Below, piece after piece: positions 1 to 11,525 of a stretch of DNA of 64,000 bases. The DNA lies in NCBI GenBank assembly GCA_030782805.1, contig JARJPL010000029.1, positions 22,012 through 86,011 on the forward strand, read 5' to 3'. Under the pieces are notes generated by a model, which was not told the origin of the DNA, did not search any database, and worked only from the letters and a program-made list of their open reading frames with translations. Position 1 is the first letter of the stretch. Every line of letters starts with the position of its first letter. The position numbers were made by a program, and so were the translations under genes. This DNA is from Aschersonia sp. MBC 622. Lineage: Eukaryota > Ascomycota > Sordariomycetes > Hypocreales > Clavicipitaceae.

Positions 1-963
1 CGCGCCTAGGCGTAAAAAGTTGGCTGCCTTGTCCTTCTTCTTCTTTTCTTCCTATTGTTTTCCAAAGTGTCATTCATGGGCCTTTGCATGGGGAATTTGT
101 CGGGCGTTGGTTATCGGCAGCTGTGCGCAGAGGGCAACGTGTTGGTCGGGTTAGGTCGCCACCTTACACCAAGCAAACCGGCCGGCTTTCAAAACACTAG
201 ACTCACAATCTAAACCCTCATCCTCCCTCGGGAGGTGGAAGCTAACTCGTGCTGGGAGTTGTTCCCGTACAACTCGCATACCACATTTGTGTCCGAACCG
301 CGACGCAAGACACTAGTTCGGGCCGTCCCGGCGCTTGGGCGCTCCCATGTAAGTGAGTTTGGCGTCCTCCGTGTGGTCAGAAGCAATGTTTCCAGTACAA
401 ATGGCTTCTTGTCACAAGCAGTGGCACTCTCTGAAGCTCTCTCAAAAGGAACGGGGCCTCTAATGTCATTGAGTAATTTGGTAGTGTACAGGCAGGACTG
501 TCGCGCCTTTGCACCGTCCATCTGTGTGAAAGCCGCTTCTTTGGTGGCTGAGCCTCTTTCTTTTCTTTTCTTTTCTTTTCTTTGACGTACAAACTGTACC
601 TCGCTCATTTTAAATCAGTCTAAATAATCTGAAACGCATGCGCTGTCGTCGTACGTTCACTCTCGGCTCAAAGACGAGGGGCATCGCTCCCAAACGTCGC
701 TTTGTCACCACCCGCATGTCATCCGGGTCCAACCTCTTTTACTCTCATAGAGTGAGTGCTCTTTCGATGTGCACCCATTCTCTCATCATCTATGTGCAGT
801 ATGGAATTTCAGCTTATATAGCTCGAGAAAACCCTCCCCAATATTTCCAGCCTGATACTCTCAGCCAACCAACAACCTCCTCGAGCAACCTCAGCTCGGG
901 TTCATTGTCGGGTTCAGAAGCGCCAAATCCCGCACAGGAGCACAATTACAGAACAACGAGACG
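1..963. other. no supported gene
   Basis: Only short overlapping open frames on both strands with no recognisable domain, no convincing start context and no splice-linked partner. Apart from the TTTTC run I see nothing functional here. Confidence 0.5.
556..583. repeat. (TTTTC)n microsatellite
   Basis: About five copies of a pyrimidine TTTTC unit in a row. No gene boundary depends on it. Confidence 0.9.
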
Positions 964-1677
964 ATGCATTCCACAGCATGCCATCCTGAGCCCCGGCAGG
1001 CTGGCCCTGCCAACAGTTACAGCGCCGCCTTTTCCCATGACCCGCGGCTGCGTCTTGAGGCCCTTACCGAGTCGCGCGACACTAGCCGTTATAATCGCAC
1101 ATTCATCGCCTATGCTAATTAGCCTAAGCTGGCACCTCACATCATCAACGTCAATATCCCCAGTCCGGCTCACTCTCCGCTCTTTCTCCCCCCCTCCCTC
1201 CTCCCCGTCACCCACCACTTTCCTGTCTCGCCAACACCCGACGCCGTCTCTCCCTTCCAAGAGCCCGCCGCCGCTCCTGCTCGTCAAATGACCCCCTCTC
1301 CGCAGGCTGGCACCGCGCCGTATTCTCCCCGCCACCATACCGCCAGCTCCGCGCGAGCTTTCCCGTTGGCGCTCCGTCTTGACACCGCCTGCGGCCCAGC
1401 GGCAGCGGCGCCGTTCCCACAGCAAGAATGCAGCTACGACTCAGCGGAAAGTGACGATGAAATAGGCCCGCCGCTACCCAGAGCTTCAAATAGCTTCTTG
1501 AGGGAGCGCAATTTTCCCTCGGAGGAGGAAGGGGGGGAGGGGGAGCGGCCGCGACGGCCGTCGGAGCATGGCCTGCGGCGCGGGCTGATCCCCGGCGAGC
1601 CCAGCGCCAAGCCGGACACGTCGCTGTCTGAGCCAAGTGAGGGAGTCGTGCGCTCGGTGCCGACTGCGAATTGCTGA
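964..1677 (+). pseudogene. possible broken gene, unrecognised
   Basis: A frame opening with ATG at 964 runs to an in-frame TAG near 1117-1119 and then stays open to TGA at about 1675. The product would be rich in Ser, Pro and acidic residues in its second half, like a disordered regulatory protein. The opposite strand (1434-1763) offers an equally Ser/Pro-rich frame, so the strand itself is uncertain. No family is recognised. It may be a decayed gene, an unusual gene with a missed intron, or noise in a GC-rich stretch. Confidence 0.2.
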
Positions 1678-3435
1678 CTGGGCCGACTGAGGGACTGGCA
1701 CGGGATGGCCTTTGCTAGACCTGGTGGGAAGACAGAATTCGAGAGCCCAGGGAGGGAGCTCAAATTCTACACTAGACACCATAGGAGCCAATTCTCACCC
1801 ATATTAACCATTTCGGAGACATAGATGTTTCCCTCGATGAGACATCAATTAAACATAGGGATTGCCGAGCTGATGAGCTTATCCAACTCGTTATGGATAA
1901 AGCTGTGCCGTGGGTGCAGGTTGCTGATGTATAATGCGATGCGCACGCTAACTTATGTGGTTTTCGTGAACTGGACTCTAAAAGCAAGAGCTGATCATTG
2001 GAGCTCCATCTGCAAGAAGATATATTCTCATAGATCGTGGGAACTACAGAAGGATCGACAATATTGTAGGCTTGTTGATCACCGTTGGCTGCCATCTGCC
2101 TTCTTGAGAGTCAGGACCAACACCAGCACGGCCAATCAGCGGGAGAGCACAACACTGGAATTTGCTCCGTATTAAGCTGCACTAAACTAGAAGAGGTATT
2201 CTTGTAAGAGGGTTCTCGGACCATTGCGAGCTGTCGTCACCCTAAAGACAAGAGGGCTTCCGCAACTATGTAGGGTGGGAGTGACCGCAGGACCCCGAAG
2301 GCTTAAAATTCAAGTTTGTGGGGTTCTACATGAATTTTGCCGGGGCAATTCCAGTCTGATTTTAGCTGTGGATAAATCAAGAGCATGTAGGACCAAACGT
2401 GCCAGTTTTCTTTGCGCTCGGTGATAGCATTGAGCGTCGTGCCGAAACAAAAGGGTGAAGGAGAACAAAACACATCAAGTAAAACCAAAGTTGCGCCATG
2501 TTCCAGAAAAGCAGTCGGATGCTATACGACCGCTTATAATATAGCTACGGTGAAAGAGGACTGAAACCGGGGCGGACGGCAAAGCCGACGAGGAGCTGTT
2601 GATGGGAGGAGATATAGATGTGGCTACGAGCTGCTCCATTCGTAATGTTGTAGTTGGTGTAGGTGGAGTTATTCAGTGTTCAACCACGACATATTAAGGT
2701 GTGAGACTGGAGAAATTCTTCTCTCTTGAGTCGTGAGCCGAGCAAAACTCATATACGTGAACGTTGGCAGCCATGGCACACGTACTAGTAGGCACATATC
2801 TGGAGATAGGCTAAGCGGACCGACTCACTTTACTTTATCAGTGCATCACATATCCAACCGATAACGTTAGCCGGTGGCTTTGCTTATACGATTTAACTTG
2901 ATTAGATTTTTTTTTTTGGATTCTGCTCGGTCGAGGTACAGCCAATGTCAAGTGTCTTTTCGGACACATAGCTGGTACCCTTTCCGCCTTCTGTCCCCAA
3001 CCTCGGCAATTCGTTATTACGCACTCGGGTTCGTCTTGCAGTGTCTGTGCTATAGTCCAACTCGGGGCCCTAGGCAAATCTCTGGCCGCGTGGCCACGAC
3101 GATGAAAGCCGCCAAGACATCGACATGTGGGCGTCTCAACAAGTCGTCAAGTAAATCAGAACAGAAAAGAAAGAAAAAAAGGGGTTGAGTTCCTTCCCGA
3201 GGAACATGTTAGAGGGCCCACCAGTGAGAACGCTCCTTTAATATACAGTATCCTCTATAAGCCCTAGTTCAATATTGCTTCTGTGACAATCGGCGTCAAA
3301 GAGAAAAAAAAAGCAGTGTCGTGTATGCCAACACAGCTTCGAGCATCAGGTAACGCTACGCGACCTTGGGCTGAACAGCGACGTAGAAGTCACAGTTCTC
3401 TCTACGTTGTAGAAAGCTCCCATCAGCTCGTCGAA
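1678..3435. other. no supported gene
   Basis: Short unrelated open frames only. The right end is the 3' flank of the Spg1-type GTPase gene on the minus strand. Confidence 0.5.
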
Positions 3436-4505
3436 TCAGACTGATTGGTATAGAAGTAGCGGCTCGCCGACATTTTCGATTTCGGGAATCGTGCACTTGA
3501 GATCAAAAGCCTTGGATAGGACGATTTTGAAGATCTGCGAGCGTTGGATTAGCAAAAGTCTTTCAGATGGCGCCAGAATAGCTACCTTTTGCACATTGAT
3601 ACTATGACTGGTACTGGAAAAGATGAGAGCGGCTCGCATCGCCTTGGCAAAACGTCGCGCCTGCATAGTGTTAGCCATTGACGCGTATACAATCAGATTC
3701 GACGAGCAATTCGCATTCTTACCTGATTGGAAATTTCCTCCTGATCTTGGATTGGAAAGTTGACAAAGTGGTCGTACTTTGTGCCGACCAGGATGGGAAT
3801 TGCCGTCTTGTTGAAACCACGACCCTGTCTATACCACTCCTTGATGCTGTTGAGAGTGCTCTTGCGCGTGAGGTCAAACATGAAGAGGATGGCGACGGCA
3901 TCATTGCAAACCAGCGGAAGCATGTTGACAAACTCGCGCTGGCCGCCGAGGTCCCAGATGGAAAAGGTAATCTCGGTGTTGCGGATCGAAATGGTCTTTT
4001 CCATAAAGTTGACGCCGAGCGTCTGGATGTAGTCCTCGTCCCAGCTGCCCTCGACGTACTTGACCATGAGCGACGTCTTACCGATCTGGGCGTCGCCGAC
4101 CATGCCGACCTTGATGACGACGTGATTGCGGCCGTTGGAGGCCGCGGGTTCGCCCGAGCCCTGGCGGCTGCCGCCGTAGTCGCCGTGCGCGCCGTGGTGC
4201 TGCGACGACTGGTTCGACATTTCGCTGCCAGCTCGCGACCCGGGTGCTGCCGACTGCGGTGCGCTGCTGCCACCGCTGTTACCGGGCACAGGAGGCGTGT
4301 ACCGCGTGGCCGCCGGATCGTCGTTGTGGTGCTGTTGTTGGTGTAATGGGCCGCTCGGTGATTGTGGCTCGTGCTCGTGTGCGCCGTTGTTGTGGTGAGG
4401 GTGGTGGTGTGATGAGGCTACTACCTGCGGTGAGCTGCCGAGGTCTCCAAGCGTATCGTCGAGATTTTCTTGGGGTGCCACGGGAGGTACATCATCAGTC
4501 TCCAT
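3436..4505 (-). CDS. spg1: septum-promoting Ras-like GTPase Spg1/Tem1
   Basis: Small GTPase at the head of the septation initiation / mitotic exit network. It acts at spindle pole bodies with a Byr4-Cdc16-type GAP and Cdc7 kinase to trigger septation. Three exons: 4505-3723, 3660-3586 and 3534-3436, giving 318 aa. A Gln/His/Pro-rich disordered N-terminus of about 130 residues precedes the G domain. Visible G-domain elements are the P-loop GDAQIGKTS, the switch II motif WDLGGQ and the specificity motif TKYD. The C-terminus ends in LLLYQSV and has no CAAX box, as expected for Spg1/Tem1. The gene is isolated, with a long 5' region upstream. The family call is secure; the exact N-terminal start is the first ATG of the long frame and could lie further downstream. 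Confidence 0.93.
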
Positions 4506-5474
4506 GGCGACGTGATGGTGTTGTTTATGTGCGGGTAGTGGTGGCGGTGGTGGTGGTAGTGTTCGTCAAGACAAAGAGAGGAGGGGAGAGAGTGCAGGTG
4601 TGCAAGGAGGGCTGTTGGGTCGCCGCGCGGGCTGCAAGCGAATCGAGGATCGAAACGTGGGGCGCAATCGAGACAAGCGGCGAGGATGAATGATTTGCAG
4701 CTAATTTGATTGTATGAGATGCACAAGAAGAAGAACAAATGAAGCTGCAAGAGTAATGAATATTGCCAGTGGGTTCTTTTGATTGCCTGTGATGCAAGAC
4801 TGCAGTTCGGGCGGTGGGCTGGCGCGCGACCTGAAAAGGACCCGGAATTTTAGAGGGGCCGGACCCGGCAGCGCTGGCCAAGCGCCGCGTCCAGATGACG
4901 AAATGCAGCCAGCAGGATACAATGTGCGCGACTACCTTCAGGTTGGACCCTTTTCCTAATCTTGATCGAGTCGTCCCTGAGCGTTGAGTATGCGAGGACC
5001 GGGAGACACTCGCCTCGAGGGCTTCAATGACGCCAAACATCACCGCTTCTAAGAATACTTGAGCCAGACGGCTTGTGCTCAGGAAACGTCAAACCTCCTA
5101 TTTGAAGACTTGCAGTCAACTAGGATGCAAACCACGACCCATTTCATGATATTATGATATTAACCCTACCTCTCTTAATATCTCTGTTTATATAGTTACT
5201 ATATATAATATCCTTTTATCTTAAAGAAGCACTAAAAACACTAGCAGTACTTCCAAGCATCGCCTGCCAGTCATAGAGCATGTCTCTTATCTTCATACCG
5301 CCATGTATCACCGGGCGTTCGTGATAATTTGATCTTACATTCAAGTCACCTTTGCGACATGCCTCAAGAAGGGATGGAGCTTGGGGAGAGGGCGCGTCTC
5401 CGCTTCGAGGTCCATGTTGATCCGCCAGCTGAAGCTTTAAACGTCGCTGCGCAGCGGGGCCAACATTCTCGCAA
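4506..5474. other. intergenic, 5' flanks of spg1 and the CorA relic
   Basis: No gene seen. It includes a short AT-rich stretch around 5145-5220 (ATATTATGATATTAA-like). It lies between two divergent genes, so it should hold the promoter of spg1. Confidence 0.5.
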
Positions 5475-7282
5475 TGGCCCTCATCAAAGTGAGTGTCTTT
5501 AAAGTCGCCTTTCGTTGCATCTACTAACAATGGAGAAGCGCATGTCACGAATTATGCCAGAGCAGTGTACAAGTTCTCAGTGCTCCCGTCCGGTACTGGC
5601 AACATCACGAGAGACTGGCAAGGTTCCCGGGCAAGCTCCTGGAAATCCCGGGCGACCGATTCTCAGCACCACGCCTCCAGGAGAACTTCGTGACCCTCTA
5701 TCGCTTCCTGCAGTTCTCCAGCTGTCGGACGGCCCAGTCGATGGCTCCCAGCAGGGATCAGCATACGAAAGGCACGGAGCAAGAGCAGGCGGGGGGCGTG
5801 AGATGGAGGCTGCAGGATGGCATCACCTTCGAGACCTGCTACGAATTTCACCAATATGCGGATCCCTCACAGGCTGAGTCACCTGGCCAGATCCTCTTCC
5901 TCACAGGATACCGGTCGCCGGAGTGACTGGGCTCCATTGGTTCCAGGTACCGAGTGGATTCTGAGTTCTTCAACCGGTTTCTAGACTTTCGCTCCATCAA
6001 CGATCGGCTGAGCTTCTTTTCCGTGCCGCCATTGCCCTCTTCCGAGTGGAACCTCACCAAGCTATCACTGTTCACCATTGGGTTTCGTACTTCGTATGAC
6101 CCGCAGATCAGTACGCGTACGATCCGCGAGGACACGCCCAACGTCCTAGCCGAGAAACATCACCGGATCCAAGCCGGCGCCAAGGTGCCGGTGGGAACCA
6201 CGGTGATCCGGAACATCAGCGTCCTTGACGAGATGACTTTGCAATTGAGCAACACATCTTCATATGCTACCAGCTTGCCGAGATCTATAGAGGCTGGGCA
6301 GGTGAGTCTCTGTTATATGAAAATAACCCTAAACGCTGCGGCCCTCGTGCGACCAAGAGGCTGACCAGTGGCGAATAAGTGCTCGTATGGACAGATGGTG
6401 GGAGCCTGGCAGGGTCAGATTTCATGGAGAATCCCCTTTCCAAGGCCTTAAGACTATCGAGTTCCTTCAGAGAGTCCCTTCTCCCGATCGTCGTTTACAA
6501 GCCGATGTTGGGCCTCAACGCCCATCTCCTGGCTAAGCACTGCGCAGTACCGTCACTCCATTTCGGATATGGCCGCTTTCTGCGACAAAGTCTAGCGTCT
6601 GGACATCCATTCATTGCCCTTACGGAAGTGTTCACGCTCGTGGCGTCCTCGGAGAAACACTTCCTCAACATGATGGAACTAAAGCTCGAGAGAGCGGTGC
6701 GCAACAGCGGAGGCAAGCCGTATAAAGGCGGCCTAGAGAACCTGCGGTACTTCAACACTGTACTCAACGGGCAGGTACGGCGGATCAAGAGCACGCTCGC
6801 AGCGCTCAGCAACGCGGGCCACCGCAACAAGTGGCTTAAGGCGGACCCGGAGGACCGACCGGGCGCGAAGGGAGGTTGAGCAGGATTTTGAATACCTGCA
6901 CGAGCACGCGGAGACGCTCTACAGGCGTTGCCAGGAGGAGATTGCGGTGCTGATGAACAGCATAGCCATCCTCGAGTCCGAAAAGGCCATCGCGCAGGCT
7001 GGGCAGATGGCGAGGCTGACATTCCTCGCATTTATCTTTGTCCCCATGGCATTCGTCTCGTCCTTCTTTAGCATGAATGTTCCCGAGCTGCAGAGCGTGC
7101 CGCTATGGGCGTGGTTCGTGGCCAGCACCGTAATACTGACTCAGGCTAGCAACGTTGTGAGTTTAACCTGCGATCCATATAAGGTATCAGTATACCGTTG
7201 CTTACGCTTGCATGCTCGGCAAACGGCAGGGGCGCCGTTGTGGTGCGCGCGGTACCTTGTACGTAACGGCATGATAGGTTAA
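5475..7282 (+). pseudogene. decayed CorA-like Mg2+ transporter-type protein
   Basis: Relic of a fungal CorA-like membrane protein. A plausible short first exon (5475-5489) with a GTGAGT donor joins at 5561 to a long frame containing typical N-terminal text such as EIPGDRFSAPRL and LFLTGYRSPE. That frame is cut by TGA at 5924-5926, where related proteins carry Trp (PEWL context), consistent with TGG to TGA. The splice at 6302 does not restore phase with the next open segment (6380-6879). A second frameshift near 6875 separates it from the C-terminal part, which carries helical text ending in a first membrane segment, SMNV in place of the usual GMN motif, and a second membrane segment. At least three lesions make it non-functional as read. 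The family assignment rests on overall pattern and the two C-terminal TM segments. Confidence 0.7.
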
Positions 7283-7988
7283 TATGTAACATTGGCAAGG
7301 CGACTGGAGACCTCCGACGTCGCTGCAAACTTGTACGTGCCGAGTTGCCAAGCTAAGGTAGCTACGATATCCTAATTACTGGTGAACGAGAAGCAATTGA
7401 ACCTACCACTGGCTTCAAATCACACGAAAGAGCAATTTTCATTGCATATCGCAAAATTCCTAGCACTTATTATTTAGCTATTTTTCCCTTGTCAAGTTCC
7501 GCTCTTTGCCAAGTATTACGAGCTCTGCTCAGTTTACTCAATCGAAACTAAGATATGTGTAAAAAGAACCACAAGGTAGCTCTCTGCCGCGGGGCAATTA
7601 TGCTTTTGATTGTCTGATTGGGCACAGCTCCCCCGAGTCTCCGCTTTTCATCGCCCAAGCATTGTGGACCAGCCCGTGGTTGTTGCTCAGTCCAGCGCTC
7701 CGCAGTCCGCCTACAACGCCCTCTGGTAGCGCGGAGCGGCCCCCTGTATTATGGACGCCGGAGGGGACCGGCTTCACCTTTTTGCAGCGCCCTAGGCAAC
7801 TCTGAGCGCATCCCAAGCCCGCAACAGGCCACTCTCGTTTCTTGCCAAAACTTGGTCCTTTTTTCCACATTCTCGTCACCATCGCATCGCTGTTTTCATT
7901 GCTCATCTCCTCCCAATCCTCCTCGCCTGATTCGCCATCGTCTTCTTGATCCGATTCGTCTTTCATCGCGACAAACACACAACCCACA
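7283..7988. other. intergenic, promoter side of the H-protein gene
   Basis: No gene recognised. The last 100 bases are pyrimidine-rich, as in fungal 5' leaders, just ahead of the ATG at 7989. Confidence 0.5.
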
Positions 7989-8599
7989 ATGGCCTCTGTC
8001 CTCCGCCTCGCCCGTCCCGCGGCTATGCGCCTCGCTGCCCGCTCGACTCCCATGGCTGCCCGCCCTATCGTCCGCAGCTTCACCACCTCTCGTCTGAGTA
8101 TGTTCATATAGAAATCAATCTCTCGTCCCTCTCTCAATTCCATTTCCTGTCACGTTCCGTCGTGCTTGCTCCTTGCTCACAATCCTAACTCTCGCTAGAC
8201 CTCGAGAAACTGTACACCAAGGACCACGAATGGATTGAGATGTCGGCCGACCGCAAAACGGCCGTCATTGGTATCACCGAGTACGCCGCCGAGCAGCTCG
8301 GCGACGTCGTCTACGTCGAGCTCCCCGTGGAGACGGACGACTTCATCGAGCAGGGTGACGCCTTTGGCGCCGTCGAGTCGGTCAAGTCAGCCAGCGACAT
8401 CAACGCCCCCGTCCGCTGCAGGGTCACTGAAGGAAACAAGCTTCTCGAGGAGAAGCCCTCCACCATAAACAAGGTCCCTGAAGACGACTCCAACAACGGA
8501 GGCTGGATCGTCAAGGTCGAGCTCGACGAGTCGGGCGCTAACCAGGCCGACGAGCTCATGAATGCTCAGGCCTACAAGGACTTTACCGACTCGGAGTAA
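7989..8599 (+). CDS. GCV3: glycine cleavage system H protein, mitochondrial
   Basis: Lipoyl carrier of the mitochondrial glycine decarboxylase complex: it shuttles the aminomethyl group between P, T and L proteins. Exons 7989-8097 and 8199-8599 encode 169 aa. Exon 1 encodes an Arg/Ala/Ser-rich, acid-free presequence of about 36 residues ending SFTTSRL, and the intron sits exactly at the presequence boundary. The mature part begins LEKLYTKDHEW and contains the lipoylation context VESVKSASDI, with the modified Lys at about residue 99. The intron has GTATGT, CTAAC and CTAG signals. Length and motifs match the family fully. Confidence 0.97.
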
Positions 8600-9119
8600 A
8601 GAGGGAAAAAGAACTCCAAGTGGGTGGAGTTGCCTTTTTGTTCGCCTTGCTTCATTTGGTGCAAATGGGATGACGAGGCGAGAAGCAGGCTTTACAAATG
8701 TTGAATGGCTGCTTGGCTTTGGCTGCGTGCCACAGCTCGCCAATTTGGTTTGGCTGTCACTCGGAAAATACACCACTGAGTGATACCACGACCAAACCAA
8801 AACGGTTCGACATTTGCTTGTTCTGCTCAACACGGAATTGATTTATAAAAAACATGTTTGGGGCAGTTCAACCTGGCAGGGCCACTTCAAAAAGAGAATA
8901 AAAGTGGTGTACCATAACGTGATGTCAGTCTTTTTTCACCAGCTCTGTTTATTATATACGTCCTCGCAGGAGATGGACCATTTCGAGCAGCAATTGTCGG
9001 GTCATGAACGGCGTTTTTCTTTTGCTCTTCATCTCTGAACTTGAAGTCTTAACTTGTCGTATGACATCCCATGTAAATCACGAAACCTTTTCTCGGCATG
9101 TCGTACACTACTGAGCAGT
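8600..9119. other. convergent 3' flanks
   Basis: Between the 3' ends of the H-protein and porphobilinogen deaminase genes. No coding signal; presumably 3' UTRs. Confidence 0.6.
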
Positions 9120-10145
9120 TTACGCGGGTTCCGCTTGCTTTGCCTGTACTGCCTTGCCGGCGTTGATTGCGTTGAGAATCTCGTCTGCGCCCTGCGCAAC
9201 CAAGTCCCGCGCAATCCGTTTGCCAAACTCGTCGGCCGCCTCGTCGGTCGTCACCACCTCTGCCTCGTCGGCGTCGACCGCCTTATCTCCCTTGACCGCC
9301 ACCACCGTCGCCCGCAGCCGCAGCCGCCCGTCGCCGAGCCACGACGTCTCGACGCCAATCGGCACGCTGCACCCGCCCTCGAGTGAGCGCATCAGGCTGC
9401 GCTCCGCCAGACAGGCCAACGTCGTGGGCGTGTCTTTTAGCTTGGCCAGCGCCGCAAGCACACGCGCGTCCCCCGCGCGGCACTCGATGCCCAGCGCTCC
9501 CTGGCCCACGGCGTGCAGCATGCCGGCGGCGTCAGCGTCGAGGTACTGCGCGATGCGGTCGCCAAAGTCCATGCGCTGCAGGCCGGCAGCGGCTAGAATA
9601 ATGGCTGACAACTCGGCGTCATCCTCGAGCTTCTGCAGGCGCGTGTTGATGTTGCCGCGGTGGTCTTTGAAGGTGAGGTGTGGGTAGCGCCGGGCCAGCT
9701 GGGCGATGCGGCGGATGCTGCTGGTGCCGACCACGCTGCCGGGGGGCAGGTCCGCGAGCGTCTTCCAGCCGTGCTTGTCAGTGAGCGCCCTCTTGATGAC
9801 GAGCGTGTCGCGCGGGTCGCCGCGCTTGGTGACGCAGCCGAGCACCAGGCCGTCTGGCAGCTCCGTCGGCATGTCCTTGAGCGAGTGCACCACAATGTCC
9901 ACCTCGCGGCGGACAAGCTTGTCCTCGAGCTGCGACGTCCACAGGCCCTTGCCGCCAAAGTTGTACAGCGCCGTGTTTTGGTCGCGGTCGCCCGTCGTCG
10001 TCATGCTGTCAATGGGAAACGTGTGCGAGGGGAGCGCCGCCCGCAGCGCGTCGACGACAATGTAGGCCTGCGCCATGGCCAGCGGCGACTTGCGCGTGCC
10101 AACACGGATGACGTTGGCCTCGGGTCCTGCATGTGCCTCTGACAT
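9120..10145 (-). CDS. HEM3: porphobilinogen deaminase (hydroxymethylbilane synthase)
   Basis: Third-committed-step enzyme of haem synthesis in the cytosol. It polymerises four porphobilinogens into hydroxymethylbilane using a covalently bound dipyrromethane cofactor. Intronless, 341 aa, a normal length. Visible motifs: VGTRKSPLAMAQ near residues 15-26, HSLKDMPT with the catalytic Asp at about 91, the arginine-bearing VGTSSIRR and DHRGNINTRL, and the cofactor cysteine in EGGCSVPIG at about residue 259. ATG at 10145 is chosen because the conserved text starts about 12 residues later and the leader upstream is a GT-rich repeat. GC content and third-position bias are high. Confident call. Confidence 0.98.
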   Translation of the reverse strand: MSEAHAGPEANVIRVGTRKSPLAMAQAYIVVDALRAALPSHTFPIDSMTTTGDRDQNTALYNFGGKGLWTSQLEDKLVRREVDIVVHSLKDMPTELPDGLVLGCVTKRGDPRDTLVIKRALTDKHGWKTLADLPPGSVVGTSSIRRIAQLARRYPHLTFKDHRGNINTRLQKLEDDAELSAIILAAAGLQRMDFGDRIAQYLDADAAGMLHAVGQGALGIECRAGDARVLAALAKLKDTPTTLACLAERSLMRSLEGGCSVPIGVETSWLGDGRLRLRATVVAVKGDKAVDADEAEVVTTDEAADEFGKRIARDLVAQGADEILNAINAGKAVQAKQAEPA

Positions 10146-10146
10146 G

Positions 10147-10232
10147 GCGTTGTGTGTGTCTGTGTTTCGAGCCTGTGGTTCGTGTTTGTGTCGCTGTGTG
10201 CGTGTATATGTGTATGTGTGTATGTGTGTCTA
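10147..10232. repeat. imperfect (TG)n tract in the HEM3 5' leader
   Basis: A run of TGTG/TGTA/TGTC units immediately upstream of the HEM3 start (CA-rich in the mRNA sense). As a leader element it could affect transcription or translation, but nothing in the sequence proves a role. Confidence 0.8.
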
Positions 10233-10951
10233 TTTGTGATTGGAACACCGATCGAAAACGCCGTAGAAAAGAAGTGTTGGTTGGAGATTTTTTTTTTCCC
10301 TTGAGGTCGGTGGCTCGCGGGGGCGGGGTACCTGCGGAGCTCCGACAGCGCGGGGCAATTTCGCATCAGTCAATAGGTACAGTTACCCGGAAGGTTAAAA
10401 GTACAACTAGAATGTGAGTTCGGCCGCATGTTAGAGACGAAAATCCCGAGAAACCAGGACCTGAGATAGATGCATATGTTTTAGCTGGAAGCTCTGCTAT
10501 CCTAAGCCCGGTTGCATCTCGCAATTCTTTAAAGCAAATAATCTCATCACTAAACCACGTCTTGGAAAGCAACTTGTCAGGGCGCGTAAGTATCAACGGC
10601 AGTTGACCGGTGAAAGCCAAAATTAACCTTCTTCTTTGCTTGTATAACTTCCCGAAGAGGACAACGCAACGCAAACTCTTCCCTCTGTGTCAATGTTGAA
10701 CCTGACAGAAATGTTTGCCAATCATTTGTCTACTTGCGACACTTTGGTTTAGCTAGGCTCTCTATGCTCGAAAGGACCACAGCGGAAGCTCATGAACATG
10801 TGTACTGTGTAGCTAGAATTATGGCAAAGAATTCACAGTCCCGCATCATGATGAAGATTGAAATCCATGTATAAATATGAGTAGAATTATTCTCCAAAAC
10901 TTTGGCCTGCAAGAACAACTTGGCTAGGCTCTCGTCGTACACGCAGCGACC
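10233..10951. other. intergenic between divergent genes
   Basis: Promoter region for HEM3 (left) and the small secreted protein (right). No gene seen. Confidence 0.5.
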
Positions 10952-11525
10952 ATGCAGATCTGGCACGCCATCCCCTTTGCGCTGCTCGTCCTGGGCAAGC
11001 CGCAGACTCCCGCATCGGCCCAAAACTCGTCGACGCCGTCTGCTCCCCCAGGTGCGCCGCCGGTGCCATCCCCACCACCACCGCCGCCGCCACCACCAGC
11101 GACGTCCTCGCCCGTACCCTCGCCGTCAAAGAGCCCAGGACCGGAGCCCAAGGGGGCCACCTGCGAGTGCGGCTACACCTACTGCGCCTCGGTACTCAAG
11201 GCAATGAGTAAGTCTGACCCTTTTCGAAATTCTTCCAAGGAGTGCAAACAAGAAGTTTGTGGCTAACAAGGTAACTACGACAGATACGCCATGGACCGAT
11301 AAGCAACTCACGGAGGCGTACTGCAGCACCCCGAATGCGTCCTGCCCCAACGACAAGCCATCGACCAATGTACAGAATGCCGTCTTTATTTGCCTCTGCA
11401 AGGAGGCGGACCAGAAGGTCGGCACGGACCTGGACCTCATGTGCGGCTGCGACAAGTGCCTCAACGTCGGCCCGGATTTCAGAGGGCGCTGCGAGACGCC
11501 GTGCTATCCGGCGAGCCATAAATAG
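10952..11525 (+). CDS. small secreted cysteine-rich protein with polyproline linker
   Basis: Unrecognised family. Exons 10952-11207 and 11284-11525 encode 165 aa. The N-terminus has a hydrophobic core (FALLVLG) ending in an ASA-type cleavage site near residue 23, so a signal peptide is likely. A linker of about 45 residues is almost only Pro, Ser and Ala, including nine consecutive prolines. It is followed by a cysteine-rich module with paired patterns CECGYTYC, CLC, CGCDKC and a final C-x3-C. At least a dozen cysteines in about 95 residues predict a disulfide-knotted extracellular domain. The intron falls between the first and second cysteine groups. This architecture fits an effector-like or wall-associated protein; no enzymatic motif is seen. 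Confidence 0.8.

Noticed and set aside
638..1291. 217-codon plus-strand frame
   Set aside because: Low-complexity Ser/Pro/Thr text with no domain; it overlaps another equally plausible frame.
3678..4346. Long plus-strand frame opposite the GTPase gene
   Set aside because: It mirrors the GC-rich spg1 coding strand and has no domain of its own.
9154..9687. Long plus-strand frames opposite HEM3
   Set aside because: Shadow frames of a GC-rich gene.
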